Source: Leishmania infantum JPCM5 (lineage: Eukaryota; Euglenozoa; Kinetoplastea; Trypanosomatida; Trypanosomatidae). Taken from it: DNA of 64,000 bases. Every line of letters begins with the position of its first letter. The first letter of the stretch is position 1. The stretch is from positions 2,604,320-2,668,319 of the forward strand of contig NC_009420.2 of the NCBI RefSeq assembly GCF_000002875.2, in the 5' to 3' direction. A model generated the notes under the pieces. The model worked only from the letters and a program-made list of their open reading frames with translations, had not been told where the DNA came from and did no database searches. The translations under genes and the position numbers were made by a program. Positions 41,625 through 50,439 of the stretch are shown here, one piece after another.

Positions 41625-42865
41625 ACGAAAGTACCAGTGGAAGGATGCAGCACACGCAGAGAGAGGCGCGCGGCCTTCGCCGCGAAGAAAGCCACGAGTC
41701 AATGCAGCGTGCGATCGCTCAGCCAGTTCGCCAAATTCAGAACAGAAGACTCAACAACAAGAAAAAAAAATGATGCCAAAAAGAAGAGTAGGCACAAGAG
41801 AAACCGATACGCGACAGTGATGAAAAGTGAGTCTTTGTGTGCGCGCGCGAGACCATTCATCGGAGGCAGTCGCTGATCCACAGGATAGAAGACATGCAGC
41901 AGTGTATACACAGGCGCATCAGAGTCGTTTTGTGCATCGTGGATGGGCACCTGGCCCCAGAACCGGAGTAAAAGAGAGAAACAGCAACAAAGATGCTTGA
42001 GAAGGGCAGCGCACGAGGCTAAACGAAAGATACGCCGACACTCGCTCGGCGCCCTTGCTCCCTTTCCGCTGTGGCCAACCAACAGCCCTCCCTCTAGAAC
42101 ATAACGCTGGTGCTCCAATACCCTATTGCTTTGCTGCTTTCTGCCCTTTCCCTTCTGTTGCGCGCCTATAGGGCGCATCAGTGAAGACTTCCTGTTGACA
42201 GTTATTTTGCAGTTTTTGCCGCGTGCTATCGTGCTCGTTTTTTTTTGTTCTTGCCTTATTTCGCCTTTTTTACTTAATGAAAGGAACGCGGGCCGGCACA
42301 GCGAGGCAGACACACATCACAGACCAAATCGAAATGTGTCCCTCACACCGTCGAAGGTCGAAAAAGAGCGACACCGCAACGACGAGAATGAGAGCCAAGG
42401 CAACACAGAGACCATAACTCCACCCTGAAAAATAACGCACACGCACGGGGCGCCGCGGCCTCCTTGCTCGTTTTTCAACGACTTCTACCGCTTCTCCTTC
42501 AGGCAGATACGAACACTGGTTTTCTCTCTTTTTTTTTCACAAGGCATCAAACGCGCGAAAGAGGGGGAGGAAAAACAAAGGTGGGCTCTCTATTCTGCAA
42601 GTAACAGCAAGGACCAGTGAAAACGGAGAACAGAGACCCAGAGGCAAATAATTGACCGCCACCCACAATCACGCTCTTACCGCCTACACCCACACCTGCC
42701 AACTTGGATGTATGGCCACGAAGAAACGCTACAGAGCGGCGTCTCGCGCAGTGGGAAGCACGCAGAGGATAAGATGGTGTGAACGCGAGCGGTATCACTT
42801 GTTTGCTCGTTTTTACAGGCAGCATTAGGGGTTCTCATGGCACGATCTATTCTCGCTCCGCCTCC
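41625..42865. other. Intergenic stretch between LRR gene and CCT8
   Basis: I see no gene. It contains the CCT8 3' UTR and the LRR-gene leader. An A/T-rich zone at 42125-42280 and poly-purine/pyrimidine runs are present. A 200-codon minus frame at 41699-42313 lacks any domain and has leader-like composition. Confidence 0.6.
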
Positions 42866-44479
42866 TCAGTCTGCGTCGCGTGCTTGGTCCGGACGGTTCT
42901 TGGGGCCGCCGGCCTGCTTCGCCACGATGATCTGGTTCACTGAAAGCACCGTGATTACAGTGTCGGTGGCTAGCCTAATTGCCCAGAGCTTGACCATGTG
43001 GGGCTCCACAATGCCAGCCTCCACGGCATCCAACGTGGTGCCATCGCTCAGATTCACACCCTGGTGCTTCTTTCCAGCGTTGTGGTCGGCCTCTAACTGC
43101 GTCACCATATCGGTACCGTTGAAACCACTAACCTCGGCAAGCGTGCGAGCCACCACCTCGAAGCTGGACGCATACTTGCGCACAGCGTACTGGTCGAGAC
43201 CAGGGTTCGCTTCGGCATAGAGGGTAAGCTCTTTCTGCAGTTCCATTTCTACCGCGCCAGCACCCGCCACAAGTCGCTTGTCCTTCGTCAAAGCCTTGAA
43301 CACGTTCACGCCGTCGTCGATGGCGCGCTCTACGTCATCCAAGACGTTCTGCGTGGCGCCGCGCACCACAATCGTGGACAGCTTCGAGTCGTCCTTGTCC
43401 TGGGCAAACGCCGTCACGTTCTTGCCACCAATGTCAAGCACGTCCACTGAGTCACACGCGCCCATGTCCTCCATAGACGGTGCGTCTAGGCGGGTCAACA
43501 CGCGAGCGCCGACGGCCGCACAAAGACGACGAAGATCGAACTTAGATGGGACGCGCACCGCCATCATGCCGAGGCGATTGATGAAGTGCAGCGCCAGATC
43601 GCCAAAACTGGAGTTGGAAACGATAACGTTGGCGCCAGAATTGTGAATGTTCGAGATGATCTCCAGCATAATCTCCTCCTCCTTGCGTGAGTACTGGATG
43701 AGATCGTCGGCGTTCTCAATCAGCGCTGTCCCTTTTGTCTCCAAAGACGGCACGTCCACAGCGCAGCTGTACACGGCCACCTTGGCGTTCTTGAGGTGCT
43801 TCAGATTGCTCTCTGTGTTGCGGCCGATCACGAAGCCACGGACGAGCTTCGTGGAGAGAATCGACTCGCCGTCGAGCTTCACCACGCGCACGTTGTCCAC
43901 GTTGAAAGAGCGAACGTTCGATGGGGACACGTTGATGCAGGCCTCCGCTACAAGATCCGCGAGGAAGTCCTCATATCCGTACTGCTTTGACGCAATCGAG
44001 GTACGAATCGCATCCACCACCTGCTCCTTGCGGAGGCAGTCATCGGCGGTCTTGCACACCATCGTGTCCAGCAGCTCCAAGCTCTTGTTGCCCGCCTTCT
44101 TATAGCCTTCGACAATCTCGCTCGGGTGCAATCCCATCCGCACCAGCGACTCCGCCTGCGAAAGAAGCTCGCCACAGAGTGTCACCACAAAGTTGGTGCC
44201 ATCACCAACCTCCTCTTGCATGGCGTTGGCAGCCTGCACCAGCAGCTTCGCCGCGGGGTGCTCCACCTCCAGCTCGCGCAAAATGGTGGCGGCGTCGTGC
44301 GTGACAAACAGCTTGTTGAGATGGTTGATGACCATCTTGCACAGCCCGTTCGGGCCCATGGAGCTGCGCGTGATTTTCGACAGCTCGCGGCATGCTTCAA
44401 TATTCTTCAGCACCGGATCGTCTAAGAACGTCGAGCCATCCTTCAGCATGCTCTGCGGGCCTGTCTGCATAAACGACAT
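42866..44479 (-). CDS. CCT8: CCT/TRiC chaperonin subunit theta
   Basis: A 537-aa group II chaperonin subunit, one of eight paralogues in the cytosolic TRiC ring that folds actin, tubulin and others. The ATP-binding signature VGDGTNFVV near residue 92 and SSMGPNGLCKMV near 40 are present, with GVNLSDGTTLDAVEAGIVEPHMVK near 475, the family C-terminal region. The HPAAKLLVQAANAMQEE segment and LLDTMV fit the theta subunit best. The length is normal. The start at 44477-44479 lies 15 nt downstream of a pyrimidine tract and AG on the minus strand. Confidence 0.95.
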   Translation of the reverse strand: MSFMQTGPQSMLKDGSTFLDDPVLKNIEACRELSKITRSSMGPNGLCKMVINHLNKLFVTHDAATILRELEVEHPAAKLLVQAANAMQEEVGDGTNFVVTLCGELLSQAESLVRMGLHPSEIVEGYKKAGNKSLELLDTMVCKTADDCLRKEQVVDAIRTSIASKQYGYEDFLADLVAEACINVSPSNVRSFNVDNVRVVKLDGESILSTKLVRGFVIGRNTESNLKHLKNAKVAVYSCAVDVPSLETKGTALIENADDLIQYSRKEEEIMLEIISNIHNSGANVIVSNSSFGDLALHFINRLGMMAVRVPSKFDLRRLCAAVGARVLTRLDAPSMEDMGACDSVDVLDIGGKNVTAFAQDKDDSKLSTIVVRGATQNVLDDVERAIDDGVNVFKALTKDKRLVAGAGAVEMELQKELTLYAEANPGLDQYAVRKYASSFEVVARTLAEVSGFNGTDMVTQLEADHNAGKKHQGVNLSDGTTLDAVEAGIVEPHMVKLWAIRLATDTVITVLSVNQIIVAKQAGGPKNRPDQARDAD

Positions 44480-44494
44480 GGTAGCAAAAGACGG

Positions 44495-44511
44495 CTGAGA
44501 ACAGAGAAATA
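44495..44511 (-). promoter_or_regulatory. Candidate trans-splice acceptor of CCT8
   Basis: On the minus strand a TATTTCTCTGTTCTC tract is followed directly by AG at 44496-44495, 15 nt before the CCT8 ATG. This is the usual form of a spliced-leader acceptor. The site is inferred, not mapped. Confidence 0.4.
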
Positions 44512-45344
44512 CGGGCGTGCAGGAATTCTGCGCAGGAGTCCTTTTGGCTTATTGTGATGAGCAATGGTGATGAAAAGCAGCTGTATGTGCGCAGCTACGA
44601 TAGCACCTCCGGCGACGCGACAGGTAAAAAGAGCAGGCGATAGCTTTTCTTCACCGAGACAACGCCCAGTTCCCCGCACATGTATACACAAAGGGGAAAC
44701 GAAAACAAAAGAGAAACGAGGAAAAGGTGGAAATTGAAGAGTGGAACAGGCTCTTGGCACCTTCTTTTCCCCTGCGCCAACGTTCGCGCACGTGTAAGTT
44801 ACAGTGACAGAAACTAGCGAAATCCCGCGCTCGGTGGACGAACCGTAGACTGATGCACATGGCGAGAGCGACTACTTAACGGCACTGCCCATGAGAACCG
44901 CACATCCGGGCAGCTACCCGCCCCCCCCCCCACACACACACACGCAGCTGCACGGTGAGTCCAGCTTCGTTTCAAAAGTCTAAGCGCATTTCCTAAGAGA
45001 CAGGGAACACAAAAAACCACATATGAAGTGAAATGGTTCGTCGATGTGATCATGGGCATGCATGCATGTTAAGCGAGCACCTTTAGAGATGGATTAGGAA
45101 TCAATTAAACAGTTTAGCCCCATAACAACTACTGCCTCTGTTTCCGAGCACGGATCTACACTGCAGAGCACGATGACAACTGTGAAGACTGTTGTTGAGA
45201 CCAAAACTGAGCGTCACCGCCATCGCCACCGGTTCAGGATCCACGGAGACGTGCGACCAATGTACTCCAAAAAGCACGGGCGAATAATTCAGCATCGCAG
45301 CAAGAGTCCTCCCTCGCCATCTTCTAGTACTTCTCGCCACACAG
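44512..45344. other. Intergenic stretch between CCT8 and L1-family gene
   Basis: I see no gene. It contains a C-run followed by (AC)n near 44920-44944 and a short A/T-rich area near 45080-45115. Confidence 0.65.
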
Positions 45345-46151
45345 TCACGCCTCCACTTTTCTACGCTTCCGCGGCGACTCTGCCGACTCCGTCACGGGCT
45401 TAAACTGGAAAGCGTGACCAAATATGGGCAAGCCCACGCGCTTGCTATTTGTACTTGTGGCCGCAACACGGATGTGAAGAATGTTCTTGAGCGGCACTGC
45501 GTCAGGGTGCTTGACAAACTTGTCCAAGAAGGCTATAATGTTCTCGACAATTTCCTGGGTCGAGAGCCCGGTGTGTCCCACGCGGCACGTGACCTGGTTG
45601 TCGCCACGGCGCGTCACCACGACAGTGTGCACCGCCTTTCGAAGCTTTTCCGGAAACTTGCCTTTGCTGCTCACCCATGCGGGAACCTTGCGGTGCTCAA
45701 GAAACTCTCCTGTCAGCTGCCGCGGGTACTTGGTGAGCCCGTACACAATGAAGTGGTCGTAGCTCTTGGCAAACGAACGCACCGCCACAGGGTCTGCCAC
45801 CTTGGCCGCGAGTTTCTTGCTATCAATAACGCGCCTCACACGCTTAGCAACTGCATCGCCGTCCTCGCTCAGAGCGAAAACTAGGTCCTTATACTTCCGC
45901 TGCGGTGGCGGTGTGATCAAGCACAGAGTTCCGCTGACAACTTCGTGCGGCACCACGAAGTACAGTGGAACACGGTGCGCTGCAGGAGCAGCGAGAAAGG
46001 CAATTTGAACATCAACAGGCACGTTGTTGCTCTCTCGCACCGGCGCGAAAAGATCATCTACGTCGTTGCCTGACGTCTGCGCGGCGGTCTCTGAGGCAAT
46101 AAAGGACACGAGCTTCTTTACAGCCTCCTCCGTTCGAACAAGAAAACTCAT
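45345..46151 (-). CDS. Ribosomal L1-family nucleolar protein (RSL1D1/Utp30-like)
   Basis: A 268-aa protein of the ribosomal L1 superfamily but not L1/L10a itself. It resembles the nucleolar assembly factors Cic1/Utp30/RSL1D1. The L1 fold is suggested by VPLYFVVPHEVVSG, then LVFALSEDGD, VADPVAVRSFAKSYDHFIVYGLTKYPRQLTGEFL and RVGHTGLSTQEIVENIIAFLD, the last a typical L1 C-terminal segment. The C-terminus ends with a short basic patch (SPRKRRKVEA), likely a nuclear/nucleolar signal. It probably acts in pre-rRNA processing. ATG at 46149-46151. Confidence 0.8.
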   Translation of the reverse strand: MSFLVRTEEAVKKLVSFIASETAAQTSGNDVDDLFAPVRESNNVPVDVQIAFLAAPAAHRVPLYFVVPHEVVSGTLCLITPPPQRKYKDLVFALSEDGDAVAKRVRRVIDSKKLAAKVADPVAVRSFAKSYDHFIVYGLTKYPRQLTGEFLEHRKVPAWVSSKGKFPEKLRKAVHTVVVTRRGDNQVTCRVGHTGLSTQEIVENIIAFLDKFVKHPDAVPLKNILHIRVAATSTNSKRVGLPIFGHAFQFKPVTESAESPRKRRKVEA

Positions 46152-46908
46152 CCTGCCGCACTAGAGCACAATACCACTGCAGGTGCCGAAGACAAAAAAG
46201 ACACGGAATGAGGTATATCGCTGCAGTTGTGCAAGGTGGGGCAAGCATCCAAAGGCGAGCCAGTCCGTGTGTGCCGTTCAAGATGTGTATGCGTCATATT
46301 TCGTGATTCGGATAGGAGAGAGACGTCGACGCACACACGCAGAAGAAGGAAATGTGGGAGAGAGAAACGGGAACGCGTGAAACGCGAGGGGACAACAAGG
46401 TTGCCGCCGAAGCCCGTCTTCGACTTTGCATCGGTCTCCTCTTCCACGGCGTGTGCTATGGTGCACTGTGTACACGAGCCACAGCGCACCATAGCTCCAC
46501 AAAGGCGTGTCAGTGCACCGCACAATTAGTTTATTTCGTCACGTGCAAAGGCAAAACCACTTACGAAAAATAAAAACACTGTGCGATATAGCACACAAAA
46601 CACGGTATCGAGAACGGTTCTTGTCCTCCGATCATGCACAGCGGTATGGCCGTAGTTCGGGGGTAGCCCGAAAGACGCTGGGAACAGAGGGATCCCAAAG
46701 GCACGCTTCGGCAGAGCCACAACAGATTTCGCTTACCCGCACACCCGCCATACACACACACACACACCTTGGAACGTACCCCTATCCAGTCTCCCATTGT
46801 AGAGGTTTCACCGAGAGCGTCTCCTTCAGCGCAGCTTTGCACCGGGGCTCTTCTGCTAGCGCTGGGTAACGGGCACGCCGCCGGCACCCGGGAACGTGTA
46901 CCAGTCAC
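46152..46908. other. Intergenic stretch between L1-family gene and KREPA2
   Basis: No gene is seen. It holds a strong inverted repeat at 46456-46494 and a short (AC)n tract near 46753-46767. It should be the KREPA2 3' UTR and the leader of the L1-family gene. Confidence 0.7.
46456..46494 (-). repeat. 15-bp stem-loop, pairs fully in sense RNA
   Basis: Left arm 46456-46470 (CTATGGTGCACTGTG), loop 46471-46479, right arm 46480-46494 (CACAGCGCACCATAG). In plus-strand orientation one pair is an A-C mismatch. In the minus-strand transcript the same position is a G-U wobble, so the stem is fully paired only in the sense RNA. It lies in the 3' UTR of KREPA2 or the leader of the L1-family gene. Confidence 0.75.
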
Positions 46909-48789
46909 TCAGTTCAGTTTCGCAATCATGCCAGTTGGAAGACCCACGTGCACGACCGCCGAGGAGTATGTCTTTTGTGTTTTCTTATCCGTGAATGGCA
47001 AAACGCGCAGCGAACCACACGCGAACACGAGATCGCCATACACGAGCGTTCTGCCAAGCGTTCTAAAGGCAGCTGAGCTGCAGCGAACAGGAATCACCTC
47101 CGACTCGCTCTCGGACGAATCGGGGACAAAAAGCGACAAAAGCAACGCCCCGTCACTCGAAACTTCGCTATCCAGCACGCGGCCCGCCACAGTAATGTTA
47201 CTCACAGACTGCGCGTACGGTTTCAGCTCCACTTCCGTCCACGCCGACCGTTGCGCCGACGAGCCGAAGGGCGATGTCATCGTGAGGTCCACCGGGCTGG
47301 GAATGAAGGCCGGTAAGTCCGGAACCTCGCGCTTCTCGTTTCGCCGCCCATTTCGCAGCTCCTTCGGCAGCTCCTCCCCATGCTTGGCCTTGCTATGCAT
47401 TCGAAGGCCGTCATAAGTCGAAAAGCTCTTCTTGCAAACGGTGCACACGTGCGTCGCGGTGGGCCCCACCTCAGCCGGCCGGCTCGCGGAAGACGCTGAG
47501 AAAGAGGAAAAGAAGACGGCGTCATGAGCCTCAGCGCCGCCTGCCACCGCAGCTGCGTCCCTCGCAGCATACGGGGCTGCTGCCGACGAAGATTCGGTGA
47601 AAGGGCTCGGAGCTGCGGCGAACGGGGACGGAGTGAGAGCACTAGCAGCATCCACAAACGGTGAGGCCGGAGCCTCAAACGAGGCCGCCGATCGCGCGGC
47701 AATCCCGGGCTCGGCAGCGGCCTGATCTGCTGGTTTCTTCAGCGAGCCGAACGGAGAGAGACCTTGCCCAGCAAACGGAAAATCCGTCGTCCCAGCAAAA
47801 GGCGAGTCGTTGGCGCCGGCGGCGAAGGGAGAAGAGACGACGCTGATCGTGGTCGACGGTTCCTCGGCGGCGCTCGGAGCTGGGGTCGTAGCAGGAGACG
47901 GAGTCTGCCCAAACATGGGGAGCTGTCCAAACGGCGTTACAGGCGCCGTTTGCTGCTCTGCCAACCCCACCCTCGGGGCGGTTTTTGCAGCGTCCTTTGC
48001 TAGTTTTCGGAGGAACGGGTTCGGGCACCGAGCAGGACGCAATGGACCGAAAGACTCACCACACGCCAGCGCAAACGCGTCACCTATACCAATGCTGTAA
48101 AAGTTGACCTCGTTCTTCGTGAGCGGACCACCCGCGTCGGGGGGATACGGGCCACCCTCGAACGGGTTCTCACCCTCCGGATTCATGACGCCGTACAACG
48201 GCTCGGCGCCGTCAGACGGGCGAGCGGCAAACACGCGCATTACCATGCTACTGTGAACAAACTGATCCCCCATACGCTTCACCCCCGTGTCATCCCATAC
48301 AGAGAGCATCTTTTCCATCACAAGACTTGGCACCTCGCGTTCGGCTTGGTGAAGTGGCTTTGGTGCCGGCTTCTCACGGCGCGCGGCACGCTCGTGAGTG
48401 TCTGGCACGATCGCTGTAACGACGGTTGGTGCCTGCGGAGGTGCATTACGAAATACACCCACCGGTGTCTGCAACGCCTGATCCTCTCCCTGTCCCGGTC
48501 CAGCGCCTGCCTCCACCGTGCCCTCACCACTGTGCACCTGCTGAAGGTGCAGCTTTGCCGCCATCTCCAAGCGAAACGACTTTTTGCAAACGCTACAGTG
48601 GAAGCGCCGGTCCGGGACGGCACTTTGATTCCGCACAGCCCCCAACAGAGCGGCGTTTGAGGCACCTTTCGCGGAGGCGACAGCGCCCGACGCGTGTAAG
48701 GGCCAAGACGATACTTGGGGAAGCCGGCGCAGCGTGCAGCGGCTCGCTGCAGCAGCGGCCAAGACACCGATCCGCCTCTTCATTGTCAT
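46909..48789 (-). CDS. KREPA2: RNA-editing complex protein KREPA2 (MP63-like)
   Basis: A 626-aa component of the mitochondrial RNA-editing core complex (editosome), which inserts and deletes uridines in kinetoplast mRNAs. A basic N-terminus (MKRRIGVLAAAAASRCTLRR) suits mitochondrial import. Two C2H2 zinc fingers are present: CSVCKKSFRLEMAAKLHLQQVH near 63-84 and CTVCKKSFSTYDGLRMHSKAKH near 446-467. An OB-fold occupies the C-terminus (about 525-622). This layout defines KREPA1-3. The length and the position between CCT8 and PDI fit KREPA2, the latter from recalled synteny. Between the fingers lies a disordered region (about 300-405) with repeated SPF units. The frame's first codon at 48792 is GTG, so I start at the ATG at 48787-48789; a second ATG follows at 48783. 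Confidence 0.8.
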   Translation of the reverse strand: MTMKRRIGVLAAAAASRCTLRRLPQVSSWPLHASGAVASAKGASNAALLGAVRNQSAVPDRRFHCSVCKKSFRLEMAAKLHLQQVHSGEGTVEAGAGPGQGEDQALQTPVGVFRNAPPQAPTVVTAIVPDTHERAARREKPAPKPLHQAEREVPSLVMEKMLSVWDDTGVKRMGDQFVHSSMVMRVFAARPSDGAEPLYGVMNPEGENPFEGGPYPPDAGGPLTKNEVNFYSIGIGDAFALACGESFGPLRPARCPNPFLRKLAKDAAKTAPRVGLAEQQTAPVTPFGQLPMFGQTPSPATTPAPSAAEEPSTTISVVSSPFAAGANDSPFAGTTDFPFAGQGLSPFGSLKKPADQAAAEPGIAARSAASFEAPASPFVDAASALTPSPFAAAPSPFTESSSAAAPYAARDAAAVAGGAEAHDAVFFSSFSASSASRPAEVGPTATHVCTVCKKSFSTYDGLRMHSKAKHGEELPKELRNGRRNEKREVPDLPAFIPSPVDLTMTSPFGSSAQRSAWTEVELKPYAQSVSNITVAGRVLDSEVSSDGALLLSLFVPDSSESESEVIPVRCSSAAFRTLGRTLVYGDLVFACGSLRVLPFTDKKTQKTYSSAVVHVGLPTGMIAKLN

Positions 48790-49230
48790 CACCTTCGGCG
48801 GGGAGGGAGGTCAGAGAAAGAAAATGCACGGAAGAGCGGCACCTCAGGTTAATTTCTGTCGTTCTACAACTTTTATCCAAAGGTCCAAACTGCGAACGTC
48901 GAAGGAGAAAATTGATGTGAGCAGAGAGAGTGCACGGTAGAGGAGAAATCAGGAGAAAACAAAGAGCTGCATGGCACAAGCAGCACCAGGCGAGCTCCCC
49001 CCCCCAACTGCCACTGCGAGACTTCGCGCCGAAAAACGCGACCCTGGCATAGAAGAAAAGTACAGAAGCGCAGCGGAAAGCGCACCTTCAAAGGCGAAAA
49101 CTACTGCCCTCTTCCGCGGGAATTTTGGTTTGACCTTAACGACACTCTGTTGTCAGAGCTACAAAAACGCCAAAATGTCTAAAGAGCAGAAGCACTACCG
49201 CGCTCGAGCCACAAGAGCCGCGACTCCACC
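48790..49230. other. Intergenic stretch between KREPA2 and OB-fold gene
   Basis: I see no gene. A pyrimidine-rich stretch on the minus strand at about 48799-48825 probably guides KREPA2 trans-splicing. Confidence 0.6.
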
Positions 49231-49638
49231 TTAAACTAGTTGAGCGACCGATACAATGGAGCCTAGTGAGTCCGTTACTAGCAACTCAGTGGTGGTGAAG
49301 TAGGTGCCGTGAACAGGCACATACCTAGGTTTGTGGACGAGCTTAGATACAACGTGGACGAGCTCCCCCTCTCTCAGATTTGCGAAGCAGTATCCTGCCA
49401 TAGCCGCTCCTCGGCACCGCAGGTGAAACACCTGCTGCGAAGCAACTGCGCGCAGAGTTGGAGGCCACCGCGCCGGGATGCCGCACTCCGTCAAGAGCAG
49501 CTTGCATGACCACTCCGGTTCTCCCTGGAGAGCCCCGCGACTAGGGTTCTGAATAACACCGACGCACGCATGAATAGAGAGCTCGCCCATCGAAGAAACC
49601 GCCGCACTACCTTGCAGTAGTGCCCTTGAGAAACGCAT
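49231..49638 (-). CDS. Small OB-fold-like protein (SSB/KREPA-like)
   Basis: A 135-aa protein that looks like a single OB-fold of the single-strand-binding type. The strand pattern is ACVGVIQNPSRG, then WSCKLLLTE, then a helix-rich loop, VFHLRCRGAAMAGYCFANLREGELVHVVSKLVHKP and YFTTTELLVTDSLGSIVSVAQ. The segment CRGxxAGYCFANLREGELVHVV matches the SSB-like FxVxxxGxxAxxxxxxLxKGxxVxV pattern. The N-terminus (MRFSRALLQGSAAVSS) could be a mitochondrial presequence. It lies next to KREPA2, which also ends in an OB-fold, so a role with the editing machinery or mitochondrial nucleic acids is plausible, but this is inference. ATG at 49636-49638. Confidence 0.65.
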   Translation of the reverse strand: MRFSRALLQGSAAVSSMGELSIHACVGVIQNPSRGALQGEPEWSCKLLLTECGIPARWPPTLRAVASQQVFHLRCRGAAMAGYCFANLREGELVHVVSKLVHKPRYVPVHGTYFTTTELLVTDSLGSIVSVAQLV

Positions 49639-50439
49639 TTTTCAATGCCACCTGGTGCACATGCTCGCAGAGTCACGTTGCACGGCTATCATCGCGCCCA
49701 CCGTGTACACGCAAAGGAAAACCAATAAGAGCAAAACAGAGTAAGAGAAAAGGGAAAGTAGACGAATAGCACAGAAAGCATGGCAACAAACAGCGGAGGC
49801 ATTGCAGAGAAGACCGATGTCATTCTCATGGGCCATCAGTTCCTTCTCGCGCAGTTAAGAGTAACCGCACTTACGCTGAAGGCGCGCGATAAGCGCCGGG
49901 AACACATAATGTCGACCGCTACAACCCCTCGTCCCGATCACACAGCAGCGCCACACAAGTACCGTATATCCTCAGATTGCATACAGAAAGCACGCTCGAT
50001 GTACCGTTCCGGCATTGACCATCGATGAATACTTTCCCTTTCTGTGCGATTTCCTTCATTGTTACAAAGCCCAAAAATTTAATGACCGACAGAGAAAAGA
50101 CGCACGTCCTTGTCGTAGCGCTAATTTCACTATCCTGTCCATTCTCCAATTTTTCCTTCTCAAAATTGTGCCCATGAAAACGGCAGTCAGCGCACGCATC
50201 GTTAGCTTTCTCTACTCTTTTCACATCAATGTTGCTAGATAGGGCGCAGGTTGGCAAAGAGCTGTCGACAGAACGCTTGCATGGACGCCAACACGAAGAA
50301 AGCAAAGCAAAAAGAAAGGGAAAAAAGAAGAAGCGCTAGCACTCTCTTGTCCTCCCCCCATATAACGAACAAGTCTAATCCTTGATAGAAACAGCAAGGG
50401 ATGGCAGGGCAGCCTATAAACGCCACATCCCTTGCAGTC
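49639..50439. other. Intergenic stretch between OB-fold gene and PDI
   Basis: I see no supportable gene. This is the PDI 3' UTR side, with A/T-rich patches near 50080-50200. Confidence 0.65.

Noticed and set aside
41699..42313. Minus-strand 204-codon frame between LRR gene and CCT8
   Set aside because: No domain is visible and the composition is like a leader/3' UTR; it also runs into pyrimidine tracts.
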